A stretch of DNA of 13,135 bases from an uncultured Candidatus Melainabacteria bacterium (GTDB lineage Bacteria; Cyanobacteriota; Vampirovibrionia; Gastranaerophilales; Gastranaerophilaceae): NCBI GenBank assembly GCA_934773085.1, contig CAKVMU010000023.1, positions 1-13,135 of the forward strand, in the 5' to 3' direction. Shown piece after piece: positions 1 to 6,692 of this stretch. The number at the start of each line of letters is the position of its first letter. Position 1 is the first letter of the stretch. The translations under genes were made by a program, and so were the position numbers. The notes under the pieces are model-generated. The model was given only the letters and a program-made list of their open reading frames with translations. It had not been told where the DNA came from and ran no database searches.

Positions 1-463
1 CCTTATCATTTATTTGAACACTGTATGTTTCCGGAAGCAACGTAATTTCTTTATACGTCTGTAAATCTCTTACAGCAGAAGTTTTTGGAATCTGATGAGT
101 TCTTTTCAACAGCGCTCTTACTCTAACAATCAACTCTTCCGGTTCAAAAGGTTTTGTCAAATAATCATCCACCCCGAGGTTGAAACCATTCACCTTATCA
201 TTTAGTTCTGAAAGAGCCGTAAGCATTATTATTGGAGTATCAGCGATTTCCGGACATTGTCTAATCCGCTGAGCTACAGTAAAACCATCTACTTCCGGCA
301 TCATCACATCCAAAACAATCAAAGCAGGCTCTTCTTGTTTAGCAAGAGCAAACCCCTCTGTTCCATTATAAGCTTGAGCAACTTCGTACCCTTGCAACTC
401 AAGGTTAACTTTTATCAACTCATTTATAGCTTTGTCGTCATCCACAACCAATATTTTAGCCAT
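1..463 (-). CDS. OmpR/PhoB-type response regulator, RpaB-like (partial, C-terminus beyond window)
   Basis: The visible 154 residues begin MAKILVVDDD and form a complete receiver domain (about 1-120). It has the acidic pocket (D8, D9), the phosphoacceptor D52 in LDVMMP, the switch threonine T82 and the conserved K104 in LTKPF. After the linker RALLKRT, residues 138-154 look like the first beta strands of an OmpR-type winged-helix DNA-binding domain, which is cut by the window edge. Such proteins are phosphorylated by a sensor histidine kinase and then bind promoters; no kinase gene is visible here. The start codon lies inside the end of rmuC (8-base overlap), with GGAG at 476-473 nine bases upstream, so the two are probably co-transcribed. 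The wording of the receiver resembles cyanobacterial RpaB, but that is recall, not an alignment. The regulator class is secure; the specific orthology is not. Confidence 0.9.
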   Translation of the reverse strand, partial: MAKILVVDDDKAINELIKVNLELQGYEVAQAYNGTEGFALAKQEEPALIVLDVMMPEVDGFTVAQRIRQCPEIADTPIIMLTALSELNDKVNGFNLGVDDYLTKPFEPEELIVRVRALLKRTHQIPKTSAVRDLQTYKEITLLPETYSVQINDK

Positions 464-1670
464 TTGAAAATACTCCATCCAAGTCTTCTTCTTTTTTCTC
501 TATCATTAGAGGCTCTTCTTCCTCTTCCAAGAATTTCTGCGGAATCTCTTTTGCGGAATTGATTCCGTAATCCTTGAGAGCCTGAACTTGTGAAAACAGA
601 CTCGGCTTAGTTCTGTTTCCACGTTTAAATCTGTTAATTGTGGTAGTCAGTTTTGAAGAAACATCATCAAATCTTTTTTGTACATCGACCAAATCATCGC
701 AAAACTGAACAAATGTTTCATAAAGATTCGTTCCCGCATTAACTATTTGATTAACGCTTTCTGACTGCTTTTGCTGAGCTAACAACTGATTTACAAGCCT
801 TATCGTAGTCAGCAAAGAAGAAGTTCCCACAATAATAATATTTGCTTTATAAGCTTGTTTTATCAAATCAGCATCTTCGTACAAGAGATTTACGGATGAC
901 TCAACCGGCATGTACATCAACACGAAATCCGGTTGTGACAAATCACCTGCATTTTGATAATTTTTGTTCGCCAAATCCGTAATTCTTTTCTTAACTTCTG
1001 TCTTAAATTCATTAAGCTTAGAATTATCGTTAATGTAATCAAGGTAACTTGTCAGAGTAACTTTTGAATCAATTATCAAATGTCTGTTATCCGGCAAATT
1101 AATCACCACATCAGGTCTTACCGTATGGATTTCATCATCCTTCAAGTTCGTGGATTTTGTAACCATCTGTTTTGTATAATGAATTCCCTCCTGCATACCG
1201 CAAGATTGCAAAATTGTATCCAGAAGGTTTTCACCATAAGAACCTTTTGTATTTTGATTCTTAGTTAGCGCTTCCACAAGATTTTTAGCTTCTTGTTCAA
1301 TAATTTTATTATTTTTTTCAAGGTTCCCGATTTGTTCAACAATTTTTGTCGTATTTTCAACTCCGGATAAATTAAACTTCTCAACTTTATCCTTAAATTC
1401 GCCTAATTCTTTTGTTAAAGGCAAAATCTTTTCTTCCAAAGATTCTCTGTTTTGTTTTCTCAAGTCTTCCTGTTCTTTTTTAATAGTTTCGTTTGCCAAC
1501 TGCACAAAGTCACGTTTTATCATCTCTTGCATAGAAGTAGTGGACTCGACAATGGTTTTAAGTTTTACGAGTTCTTCCTTTGCCTTAGATTCACGTGAGG
1601 CAAAATATGCGTAAGAAACCGCTCCTGCTATTAAAACTCCTGCAAAAAAAGAAATTATTGATACAAACAT
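456..1670 (-). CDS. rmuC: DNA recombination protein RmuC
   Basis: A 404-residue RmuC family protein. Residues 1-25 form a membrane segment, about 27-135 are charged and predicted coiled coil, and the RmuC domain follows with GSYGE (143-147), RPDVVINLPD, LIIDSK (198-203) and PDFVLMYMPVES (247-258). The family fold is nuclease-like; E. coli RmuC limits recombination at inverted repeats, though its reaction is not well established. The C-terminus is acidic (an EEEEE run). The frame opens further upstream at a TTG (1682), but GGAGGG (1680-1675) would then lie inside the gene. The second of two adjacent ATGs, at 1670, sits at proper spacing from it and is chosen; the first, at 1673, is possible. 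The gene lies 55 bases downstream of the Bax inhibitor-like gene, with a terminator between them, and overlaps the response regulator by 8 bases. Confidence 0.93.
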   Translation of the reverse strand: MFVSIISFFAGVLIAGAVSYAYFASRESKAKEELVKLKTIVESTTSMQEMIKRDFVQLANETIKKEQEDLRKQNRESLEEKILPLTKELGEFKDKVEKFNLSGVENTTKIVEQIGNLEKNNKIIEQEAKNLVEALTKNQNTKGSYGENLLDTILQSCGMQEGIHYTKQMVTKSTNLKDDEIHTVRPDVVINLPDNRHLIIDSKVTLTSYLDYINDNSKLNEFKTEVKKRITDLANKNYQNAGDLSQPDFVLMYMPVESSVNLLYEDADLIKQAYKANIIIVGTSSLLTTIRLVNQLLAQQKQSESVNQIVNAGTNLYETFVQFCDDLVDVQKRFDDVSSKLTTTINRFKRGNRTKPSLFSQVQALKDYGINSAKEIPQKFLEEEEEPLMIEKKEEDLDGVFSNG

Positions 1671-1680
1671 CATACCCTCC

Positions 1681-1719
1681 AAAAAAATAAGCTTCTTTTA
1701 TTATAAAAGAAGCTTATTT
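1681..1719 (-). terminator. Rho-independent terminator after the Bax inhibitor-like gene
   Basis: A 16-base-pair uninterrupted stem (1685-1700 with 1704-1719) with a three-base loop is followed, on the minus strand, by seven T (1687-1681, partly in the stem base). It begins 6 bases after the stop codon of the upstream gene. Unusually, the T tract runs directly into the GGAGGG ribosome binding site of rmuC, so terminator and rmuC leader are fused. Confidence 0.88.
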
Positions 1720-1725
1720 AAAAAT

Positions 1726-2451
1726 CTATCTTCTATCCATAAATTTTTGAAGAAGTCTTAATATCTCCAAATATAGCCATACCATCGTTACCATAAGCCC
1801 GAATGCACCGAACCATTCATATTTTTTCGGGAGCATTGCTTGTGCACCACCTTCAATATAATAAAAGTCAGTAATCAAGTTCAATGCGGCAATCACAATA
1901 ACTACCAAGCTAAATCCGATTCCAATATTAGATGATGTGTTAATCATAGGCACAGCATAGTGGAAGAAATGTCCAATAAAATCAACCAAATAAATTCCGG
2001 CGATTGACAGCGTTGCAATGAATACCACTTTTCTGAACGTATCGGTACATCTTATAACATTTGTTCTGTACAACACCAACATAGAAAACAACGCCGCAAA
2101 AGTTCCGACTACAGCTTGAGAAACAATCCCAGGATAAGAAGCTTCAAACGTAGCTGAAACTCCACCCAGAAACATACCTTCCAATACCGCATATACCGGA
2201 ACCAAATATTGGTTTCGGGTAAAAGAAACTATCAATGCTACAATAAAACCGGCAATAAGCCCTGTTCCGGTAAGCATTACAGCTAAATCAGTGAAGCCGA
2301 GCGTAAATCTTGACCATACAAATGCAGCCGAAGCCACCAATAATATTGCCAAGAAAAATGTTATTTGCAAAGTGCCGTTTACAGTCATCGGTTGCCCGTC
2401 ATAAACACGTTCCTGTTCGCTAAATTTGTCATTTAATATAGGGTTTGGCAT
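1726..2451 (-). CDS. Bax inhibitor-1/YccA family membrane protein
   Basis: A 241-residue integral membrane protein with about seven hydrophobic helices (roughly 28-47, 57-77, 83-101, 109-128, 141-161, 175-195, 212-234). It follows the bacterial Bax-inhibitor-1-like pattern of Pfam BaxI_1. The N-terminus is polar with an NPxL motif, and family blocks include LEGMFLGGVSATFE, YPGIVSQAVVGTF, the central LYRTNVIR and the C-terminal VWLYLEILRLL. Related proteins act in membranes as channel-like or stress-protective proteins, some with calcium leak activity. No specific role can be assigned here. The start ATG has a strong GGAGGAG at 2461-2455, and an extended -10 lies just upstream. It is divergent from the ABC transporter and ends at a strong terminator. 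Confidence 0.9.
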   Translation of the reverse strand: MPNPILNDKFSEQERVYDGQPMTVNGTLQITFFLAILLVASAAFVWSRFTLGFTDLAVMLTGTGLIAGFIVALIVSFTRNQYLVPVYAVLEGMFLGGVSATFEASYPGIVSQAVVGTFAALFSMLVLYRTNVIRCTDTFRKVVFIATLSIAGIYLVDFIGHFFHYAVPMINTSSNIGIGFSLVVIVIAALNLITDFYYIEGGAQAMLPKKYEWFGAFGLMVTMVWLYLEILRLLQKFMDRR

Positions 2452-2477
2452 AAACTCCTCCTTCTCTCTTTAAGGAT

Positions 2478-2486
2478 ATTATATCA
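2478..2486 (-). promoter_or_regulatory. Extended -10 promoter of the Bax inhibitor-like gene
   Basis: The minus strand reads TGATATAAT, a perfect TATAAT (2483-2478) with the upstream TG of an extended -10. No good -35 is seen at 16-18 bases, as is common with extended -10 promoters. The predicted start near 2471 leaves a leader of about 20 bases containing GGAGGAG. Confidence 0.72.
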
Positions 2487-2502
2487 CGATTGTTAATCAA
2501 TT

Positions 2503-2533
2503 TTGTGAAATTAATTTTTTTTTAATGTAGTAT
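2503..2533 (+). promoter_or_regulatory. Candidate promoter of the ABC transporter, positioned for a leaderless mRNA
   Basis: TAGTAT at 2528-2533 is followed by exactly six bases and then the ATG at 2540, so the predicted transcription start is the A of the start codon. A weak -35 candidate TTGTGA (2503-2508) has a long 19-base spacer. There is no Shine-Dalgarno sequence in front of this ATG. The hexamer match is moderate (4 of 6), so this is less secure than the opposing promoter. Confidence 0.42.
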
Positions 2534-2539
2534 ATCTTT

Positions 2540-4273
2540 ATGTATTGGGAAACTCAGATAAAATTTTTCAAATACTTTGTTAAAGATAAGAAAGCTCTTG
2601 TGAAGTATACGCTTCTTTCTATTATTGTCGGAATATTAGAGCTTTTTGGTATAGCTTTGATTTATCCTTTTATAAACAAACTTTTGTCTCAAGATACAAA
2701 ATCAACAGCATTCGTCTTTGGCGGACTTGTAATTCTTGCATTTATTGCAAAAAATATCTTCATGATTTTTTATTGCTATTCTCAAAGCAACTATGTAAAA
2801 ATTTGCGAAACCGAAATCAGTAAAATATTCATGAACTATTTTTTGAGAGGGGATTATCAAAAAACATCAAAAATTTCTCTTTCAAAAAAAATGCACATTC
2901 TTGGTTATCTGCCTGCAAATGCTATCAACAACTACTTAGTCAGAATCTTAAATTTGACTGTTAATCTATTGGTATTTATACTTATTTCCGGATTTTTATT
3001 CGTCAAATTTTTTAATGCAACTTTAATAACAGTAATCTGCGCAGCCATACTTTTGTCTGTACAAACATGGTGGTTAAAAAGAAAAACAGCATCCGTTTCA
3101 CAAAAAGTACTTGATGCAAACGAAGAACTCAACCTTGCCGGTAACGAACCTTTGCTTAATCTAAAAAGTGTTAAGATTCAACAGAGCGAAGAATTTTTCA
3201 TTGAAAGATTCAATAACAAACTCAACGATTTTAAGTCCGCTCTAAAAGATATGCTTTTTTACGGAATGATACCGCCATATATAACAGAACCGTTTGTAAT
3301 CATTTTATTATTAATTCTATTATCCGTAATTTCTGCAGAGAACATCAACAATTCCGGCGCACTAATTGCTTCTTACGCTGTTATTGCAGCTGCAATATTC
3401 CGTTTAACCCCTACTATAAGCAGAATTCAGGTTAACTTAACCGGAATAAACGCATCCCTTCCGATAATTCGTGAATTGGTAAACTACTACGAAGAATTTG
3501 GAATCAAAAACCAATACACAACAAATGAACGAATCAGCTTTAACCAATCTATCGAACTCAAAAATGTTAGTTTCTCTTACCTAAGACATAAAGACACACT
3601 AAAAAATATTAATCTTAAAATTAATAAAGGGGATTTCATAGGAATTGCAGGAGCTTCAGGAGCTGGAAAAACAACGCTTGCGGACATTCTCTCCGGACTT
3701 TTAGAAATCAAAAGCGGAGAATTATATGTTGACGGGACTCAAATTCAATCAAAAAGACTTCCGAATCTGAACATTGGATACATTCCACAAGATATCGGAA
3801 TTCTTTACGGCTCAATAAGAGAAAACGTTGCATTTGCACAATCTGATATTGATGACGAAAAAGTTATAGAAGCTCTAAAAAAAGCCTGCATTTATGATTT
3901 TATCATTGATAATTTTCCAGAAGGAATCTACGCAACACCTTTTACGGACTCAATAGGATTTTCACAAGGTCAAAAACAAAGACTCGCTATCGCCAGAGCC
4001 CTTTACTCCAATCCGGATATTATCATAATGGACGAAGGAACTTCTGCTCTTGATTTAGAAACAGAAAACGAAATTTGTACTGTTCTTAACAAATTAAAAG
4101 GCGAAAAGACTATTATTGCAATTGCACATCGTCTTTCCACCATTAAAAACAGTGACAATATTATATTATTAGAAAATTGTACTATTGAAACATCCGGAAC
4201 CTTTGATGAACTCTGTCAAAAAAGTCCGTACTTCAAACATCTGGCAGAACTAAATCGCTCTGACTCTGTCTAA
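2540..4273 (+). CDS. ABC exporter/flippase, fused membrane and ATPase domains (PglK-like)
   Basis: A 577-residue half-transporter. The N-terminal membrane domain (about 20-320) opens with an ELFGIALIYPF stretch typical of PglK-type lipid-linked glycan flippases. The ATPase domain (about 335-570) has Walker A GASGAGKTT (371-379, K377), Q-loop Q417, Walker B IIIMDEG (D498, E499), the D-loop SALD and H-loop H530. The signature is FSQGQ (474-478) instead of LSGGQ, a tolerated-looking variant. It probably works as a homodimer exporting a lipid-linked or hydrophobic substrate; the glycan role is inferred from the membrane domain alone, and no glycosyltransferases are nearby. The ATG at 2540 lacks a ribosome binding site but fits the family's N-terminal length, and no better start follows. 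Its last 24 bases overlap a minus-strand gene, and no terminator hairpin is seen. Confidence 0.92.
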   Translation: MYWETQIKFFKYFVKDKKALVKYTLLSIIVGILELFGIALIYPFINKLLSQDTKSTAFVFGGLVILAFIAKNIFMIFYCYSQSNYVKICETEISKIFMNYFLRGDYQKTSKISLSKKMHILGYLPANAINNYLVRILNLTVNLLVFILISGFLFVKFFNATLITVICAAILLSVQTWWLKRKTASVSQKVLDANEELNLAGNEPLLNLKSVKIQQSEEFFIERFNNKLNDFKSALKDMLFYGMIPPYITEPFVIILLLILLSVISAENINNSGALIASYAVIAAAIFRLTPTISRIQVNLTGINASLPIIRELVNYYEEFGIKNQYTTNERISFNQSIELKNVSFSYLRHKDTLKNINLKINKGDFIGIAGASGAGKTTLADILSGLLEIKSGELYVDGTQIQSKRLPNLNIGYIPQDIGILYGSIRENVAFAQSDIDDEKVIEALKKACIYDFIIDNFPEGIYATPFTDSIGFSQGQKQRLAIARALYSNPDIIIMDEGTSALDLETENEICTVLNKLKGEKTIIAIAHRLSTIKNSDNIILLENCTIETSGTFDELCQKSPYFKHLAELNRSDSV

Positions 4274-4408
4274 TAAATCCGTAATTCTTTTTTGAAGCCC
4301 TTTATCAATCGGAGATGATACATATCCTTCAACTCTTGCTACTTCTTCCTGTTCCTTGTAGCTTTTTTCAAGCATCGCTAATTTTCTCATTGCAATATTC
4401 ATAACCAT
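4250..4408 (-). CDS. Small charged helical protein, hypothetical
   Basis: I do not recognise this protein. From the ATG at 4408 it is 52 residues, from the ATG at 4402 it is 50 (starting MNIAMRKLAMLEKSYKEQ). AAGGGG just upstream lies 3 bases before the first and 9 before the second, so the second is at least as likely. The reading frame extends further to 4447, but that part is before the ribosome binding site. The product is rich in K, E and R and looks almost wholly alpha-helical, with heptad-like L/V/I spacing near the C-terminus (ITDLLDRVRAI), which suggests a small dimerising or binding protein. It overlaps the ABC transporter's last 24 bases tail to tail. A possible promoter lies upstream (TTGACT, complement of 4442-4447, and TAAATT with a 16-base spacer). 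The ribosome binding site and composition support coding; it could still be spurious. Confidence 0.55.
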   Translation of the reverse strand: MVMNIAMRKLAMLEKSYKEQEEVARVEGYVSSPIDKGLQKRITDLLDRVRAI

Positions 4409-4502
4409 TTTCCCCTTAAAATTTATCTTACATATATATAAAGTCAAATTTCACAAAAAAATTGCCTCATAAAAACAATATATTTTAACAAAAATTAACA
4501 AT

Positions 4503-4538
4503 AAAAGGGGCGGGCGAATTCGAAGAATTCGCCCGCCT
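4503..4538 (-). terminator. GC-rich Rho-independent terminator of gloA
   Basis: A 14-base-pair stem (4508-4521 with 4525-4538, one G-U pair) with a three-base loop is built of GGCGGGC and GAATTC blocks. On the minus strand it is followed by TTTT (4506-4503). It begins 24 bases after the gloA stop codon. Only the minus strand has a T tract. The stem is conspicuously GC-rich in an AT-rich neighbourhood. Confidence 0.85.
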
Positions 4539-4562
4539 AACTAAACCTTAATCTAATAAAAA

Positions 4563-4949
4563 CTAGCTCCAAACTACTTTTTCAATAAGTTCGATTTCAT
4601 ATCCGTCCGGATCTTTTACAAACGCAATTTTAGAGCCTTTTCCGTTCAAGTCAAATGGAGGATAAAGGTATTCATAACCTAATTTTTCCAATTTTTTAGT
4701 CATCTCATCCAGAGATTCTACCGCAAACCCGAAATGTCCAAAACCTGTACCCAATTCATAACCGTTTTCCGGCGTTTCGTCGTTATACGTTAATTCTATC
4801 TGACAAGTGTTTTCTTTATCACTCATAAAATACAATTCGCAATCTTCTAATCTTTTTTTGTGATCAAGATGCATGTCCAAAACTTCTGTGTAAAACTTCA
4901 AAGATTTTTCAATATCTCTTACTCTTATCATCGTGTGTAAAAATTTCAT
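4563..4949 (-). CDS. gloA: Lactoylglutathione lyase (glyoxalase I), VOC superfamily
   Basis: A 128-residue vicinal oxygen chelate enzyme, close in size and wording to E. coli GloA. All four metal ligands of the bacterial nickel-type enzyme are in place: H5 (FLHTMIRV), E52 (IELTYN), H72 (FGHFGF) and E120 (DPDGYEIELIE). The C-terminal block AFVKDPDGYEIELIE is nearly identical to the E. coli one. The enzyme isomerises the hemithioacetal of methylglyoxal and glutathione to S-lactoylglutathione in the cytosol. If the host lacks glutathione, another thiol would be used; the sequence does not decide this. AAGGAGGG precedes the ATG, an extended -10 lies upstream, and a terminator follows, so it is a single-gene transcript. 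It is divergent from the ybgC operon and shares its promoter region. Confidence 0.93.
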   Translation of the reverse strand: MKFLHTMIRVRDIEKSLKFYTEVLDMHLDHKKRLEDCELYFMSDKENTCQIELTYNDETPENGYELGTGFGHFGFAVESLDEMTKKLEKLGYEYLYPPFDLNGKGSKIAFVKDPDGYEIELIEKVVWS

Positions 4950-4970
4950 AAAACCCTCCTTACAAAAATA

Positions 4971-4979
4971 ATTATATCA
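4971..4979 (-). promoter_or_regulatory. Extended -10 promoter of gloA
   Basis: The minus strand reads TGATATAAT, with a perfect TATAAT at 4976-4971. It is the same nonamer as at the Bax inhibitor-like gene. A -35-like TTCATA lies at 4999-4994 (17-base spacer), inside the start of the opposing gene. The predicted start near 4964 gives a short leader containing AAGGAGGG. Confidence 0.75.
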
Positions 4980-4988
4980 TGCTAGAAT
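4980..4988 (+). promoter_or_regulatory. Extended -10 promoter of the ybgC-rluB-coaE operon, leaderless position
   Basis: TGCTAGAAT is an extended -10 with hexamer TAGAAT (5 of 6) at 4983-4988. Six bases later comes the ATG at 4995, so the predicted start is the A of ATG. It abuts the gloA extended -10 (4971-4979) with no base between them. A weak -35 TTACAA lies at 4960-4965. Confidence 0.65.
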
Positions 4989-4994
4989 AAGGCT

Positions 4995-5411
4995 ATGAAA
5001 CATGAATTTTTACAAAGAGTATATTATGCTGACACCGATGCCTACGGAGTTGTATGGCACGGTTCGTACTTAAGATGGATGGAAAAAGGTCGAGTTGACC
5101 TCTGTAATGAACTTGGTTTGGACCTTGTAGTTTTAAAAAATGAAGATGTTGCTATTCCTGTGACAAATATGAATGTTCGCTACAAATCTTCTGCAAAACT
5201 CAATGACCAAGTAATTGTTGAAACTTGGATTGAGAAATTATCACCGATTACAGTTACTTTCGGTCAAAGAATTAAGAATGCGGAAAGCGGTTTGGTTCAT
5301 ATCATTGCTGAATTTGAAACTGTTGCTGTAAACAATGATGGCAAGCTCTACAGAAGAATGCCTGAGATATTGAAAAAAGCCTTTGAAGGGGCAATTGAAT
5401 GCAAAGACTAA
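4995..5411 (+). CDS. ybgC: Acyl-CoA thioesterase, YbgC/4-hydroxybenzoyl-CoA thioesterase family
   Basis: A 138-residue single hot-dog-fold thioesterase, the normal length for the family. The N-terminal signature RVYYADTDAYGVVWHGSYL carries the catalytic aspartate (D15) and H22; family members cleave short-chain or aromatic acyl-CoA thioesters in the cytosol. The substrate cannot be read from the sequence, and a DHNA-CoA hydrolase role in menaquinone synthesis is an alternative. The ATG lies directly at the expected transcription start. The only purine-rich stretch (AAGG) is two bases from the ATG, too close for normal use, and the signature begins at residue 8, so a downstream start is unlikely. 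The last 13 bases overlap the next gene. Confidence 0.9.
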   Translation: MKHEFLQRVYYADTDAYGVVWHGSYLRWMEKGRVDLCNELGLDLVVLKNEDVAIPVTNMNVRYKSSAKLNDQVIVETWIEKLSPITVTFGQRIKNAESGLVHIIAEFETVAVNNDGKLYRRMPEILKKAFEGAIECKD

Positions 5412-6148
5412 ACAAATTTATCGCATCATCCGGCATCAGCTCCAGAAGAGGCGCTGATGAACTTATCCTTGCAGGAAAAGTAACCGTTAATGGAAAAACG
5501 GTAACTGAACTTGGTTTTCAAGTAGGAATGAAAGACAAGGTCGCTGTTGACGGAAAATCCATCAAACCTTCAAAGTTAGATTATTACAGATTTTATAAGC
5601 CGGCAGGATATGTTACAACCGCATCTGACGAAAAGGGGCGAAAAACAATTTATGACGTAATTCCGCCAGAATTAAAGCATCTTAAACCTGTTGGAAGATT
5701 GGACAGAGAGTCTACCGGACTTATCATTATGACAAACGACGGAGAGCTTATCAACCAAATGACACACCCGTCAATAAAAGTTCCTAAAATATATCTTGTA
5801 ACAGTAAACGGAAAACTTACGCCGGATGATGGTGAAAAAATGTTCAACGGTATTGAAATAGAAACTGACACCGGCGAAAAAAGAATTGCATATGCAGAAG
5901 TTTTACCAATAGAACTCGGAAACAAGTCTTCAGTGGTTCAAGTAACATTATATCAAGGACTTAACCGACAAATAAGAAAAATGTTTGCAAAATTAGGTTT
6001 TGAAGTTGTATCCCTAAAAAGAGTGCAACACGGAACTATTACCCTCGAAGGCATGAAAAAAGGGCAAATAAAATTAATTAAACCTAAACAACTTAAGGAA
6101 CTAAAAGCATACCTCGGAAAAATACAGAAGAAGGCTGAAAATGCTTAA
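5399..6148 (+). CDS. rluB: rRNA pseudouridine synthase, RsuA/RluB family
   Basis: A 249-residue enzyme with an N-terminal S4 RNA-binding domain (about 1-60; QRLNKFIASSGISSRRGADE) and an RsuA-type catalytic domain. The catalytic aspartate is D102 in GRLDRESTGLI (99-109), and NRQIRKM (189-195) is the second family motif. It isomerises a uridine in ribosomal RNA; RluB orthologues act on 23S helix 89, but RsuA, RluE and RluF share these motifs, so the target base is inferred only from the S4 domain and overall wording. The ATG overlaps the thioesterase stop by 13 bases, with AAGGGG (5386-5391) inside that gene. The last 8 bases overlap coaE, so translation of the three genes is probably coupled. 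Confidence 0.92.
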   Translation: MQRLNKFIASSGISSRRGADELILAGKVTVNGKTVTELGFQVGMKDKVAVDGKSIKPSKLDYYRFYKPAGYVTTASDEKGRKTIYDVIPPELKHLKPVGRLDRESTGLIIMTNDGELINQMTHPSIKVPKIYLVTVNGKLTPDDGEKMFNGIEIETDTGEKRIAYAEVLPIELGNKSSVVQVTLYQGLNRQIRKMFAKLGFEVVSLKRVQHGTITLEGMKKGQIKLIKPKQLKELKAYLGKIQKKAENA

Positions 6149-6692
6149 GATTGCACTTGTGGGAAACATTGCTTCCGGCAAAACCACAGTAGAAAACATT
6201 TTAAAAAACAACGGTTTTGCGGTCTACGATACCGACAAAATGGCACACGAAATTCTTGACAAATCAGAACTTGCAAAAAAAGAATTTCCGTCTTCCGTCA
6301 TCAACGGGAAAATTGACCGTAAAATTCTCGCAGGAATTGTATTCAACAATCCGGACAAGTTAAAATTATTGGAAAGCATTATTCATCCGGAAGTAAAAAA
6401 AGAAATTTTAAAAATTTCCGATAAAGTTGCATTCGTATCAATTCCGCAACTTTTTGAAGCAAATATGCAATCATTGTTTGATAAAATCATTTTCATATCA
6501 GCTTCAGAAGAAACCCGTCTAAAAAGGCTTATGAGCAGAAACAATCTTTCACTGGAAGATGCGGTAAAAAGAATTAACGCACAAATGGATGAAGCGGAGA
6601 AGATAAAAAAATCTGATTTTGTTATATACAACAACGGAACTCAAAAAGAACTTGAAACACAGGTTCTCAGCATCCTCTCTAATATTTGTTAG
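6141..6692 (+). CDS. coaE: Dephospho-CoA kinase
   Basis: A 183-residue P-loop kinase catalysing the last step of coenzyme A synthesis, ATP-dependent phosphorylation of the ribose 3'-OH of dephospho-CoA. Visible motifs are Walker A GNIASGKT (8-15), the substrate-binding DTDKMAHEIL (30-39), IHPEV (81-85), the VSIPQLFE strand (99-106, matching the usual VPLLFE) and the lid region with RINAQMDEAEK. It is slightly shorter than the usual 195-205 residues but seems complete. The ATG is inside the end of rluB, with AGAAGG upstream. Placing a CoA-synthesis gene with an acyl-CoA thioesterase is suggestive, but such translation-coupled clusters need not be functional pathways. The last 14 bases overlap the convergent MFS gene. 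Confidence 0.93.
   Translation: MLKIALVGNIASGKTTVENILKNNGFAVYDTDKMAHEILDKSELAKKEFPSSVINGKIDRKILAGIVFNNPDKLKLLESIIHPEVKKEILKISDKVAFVSIPQLFEANMQSLFDKIIFISASEETRLKRLMSRNNLSLEDAVKRINAQMDEAEKIKKSDFVIYNNGTQKELETQVLSILSNIC

Noticed and set aside
257..562. 101-residue plus-strand frame opposite the response regulator and rmuC
   Set aside because: Fully antisense to two recognisable genes, without a ribosome binding site or any family resemblance.
1671..1682. Longer rmuC start at TTG 1682
   Set aside because: The GGAGGG ribosome binding site would lie inside the coding sequence; the ATG at 1670 has normal spacing from it.
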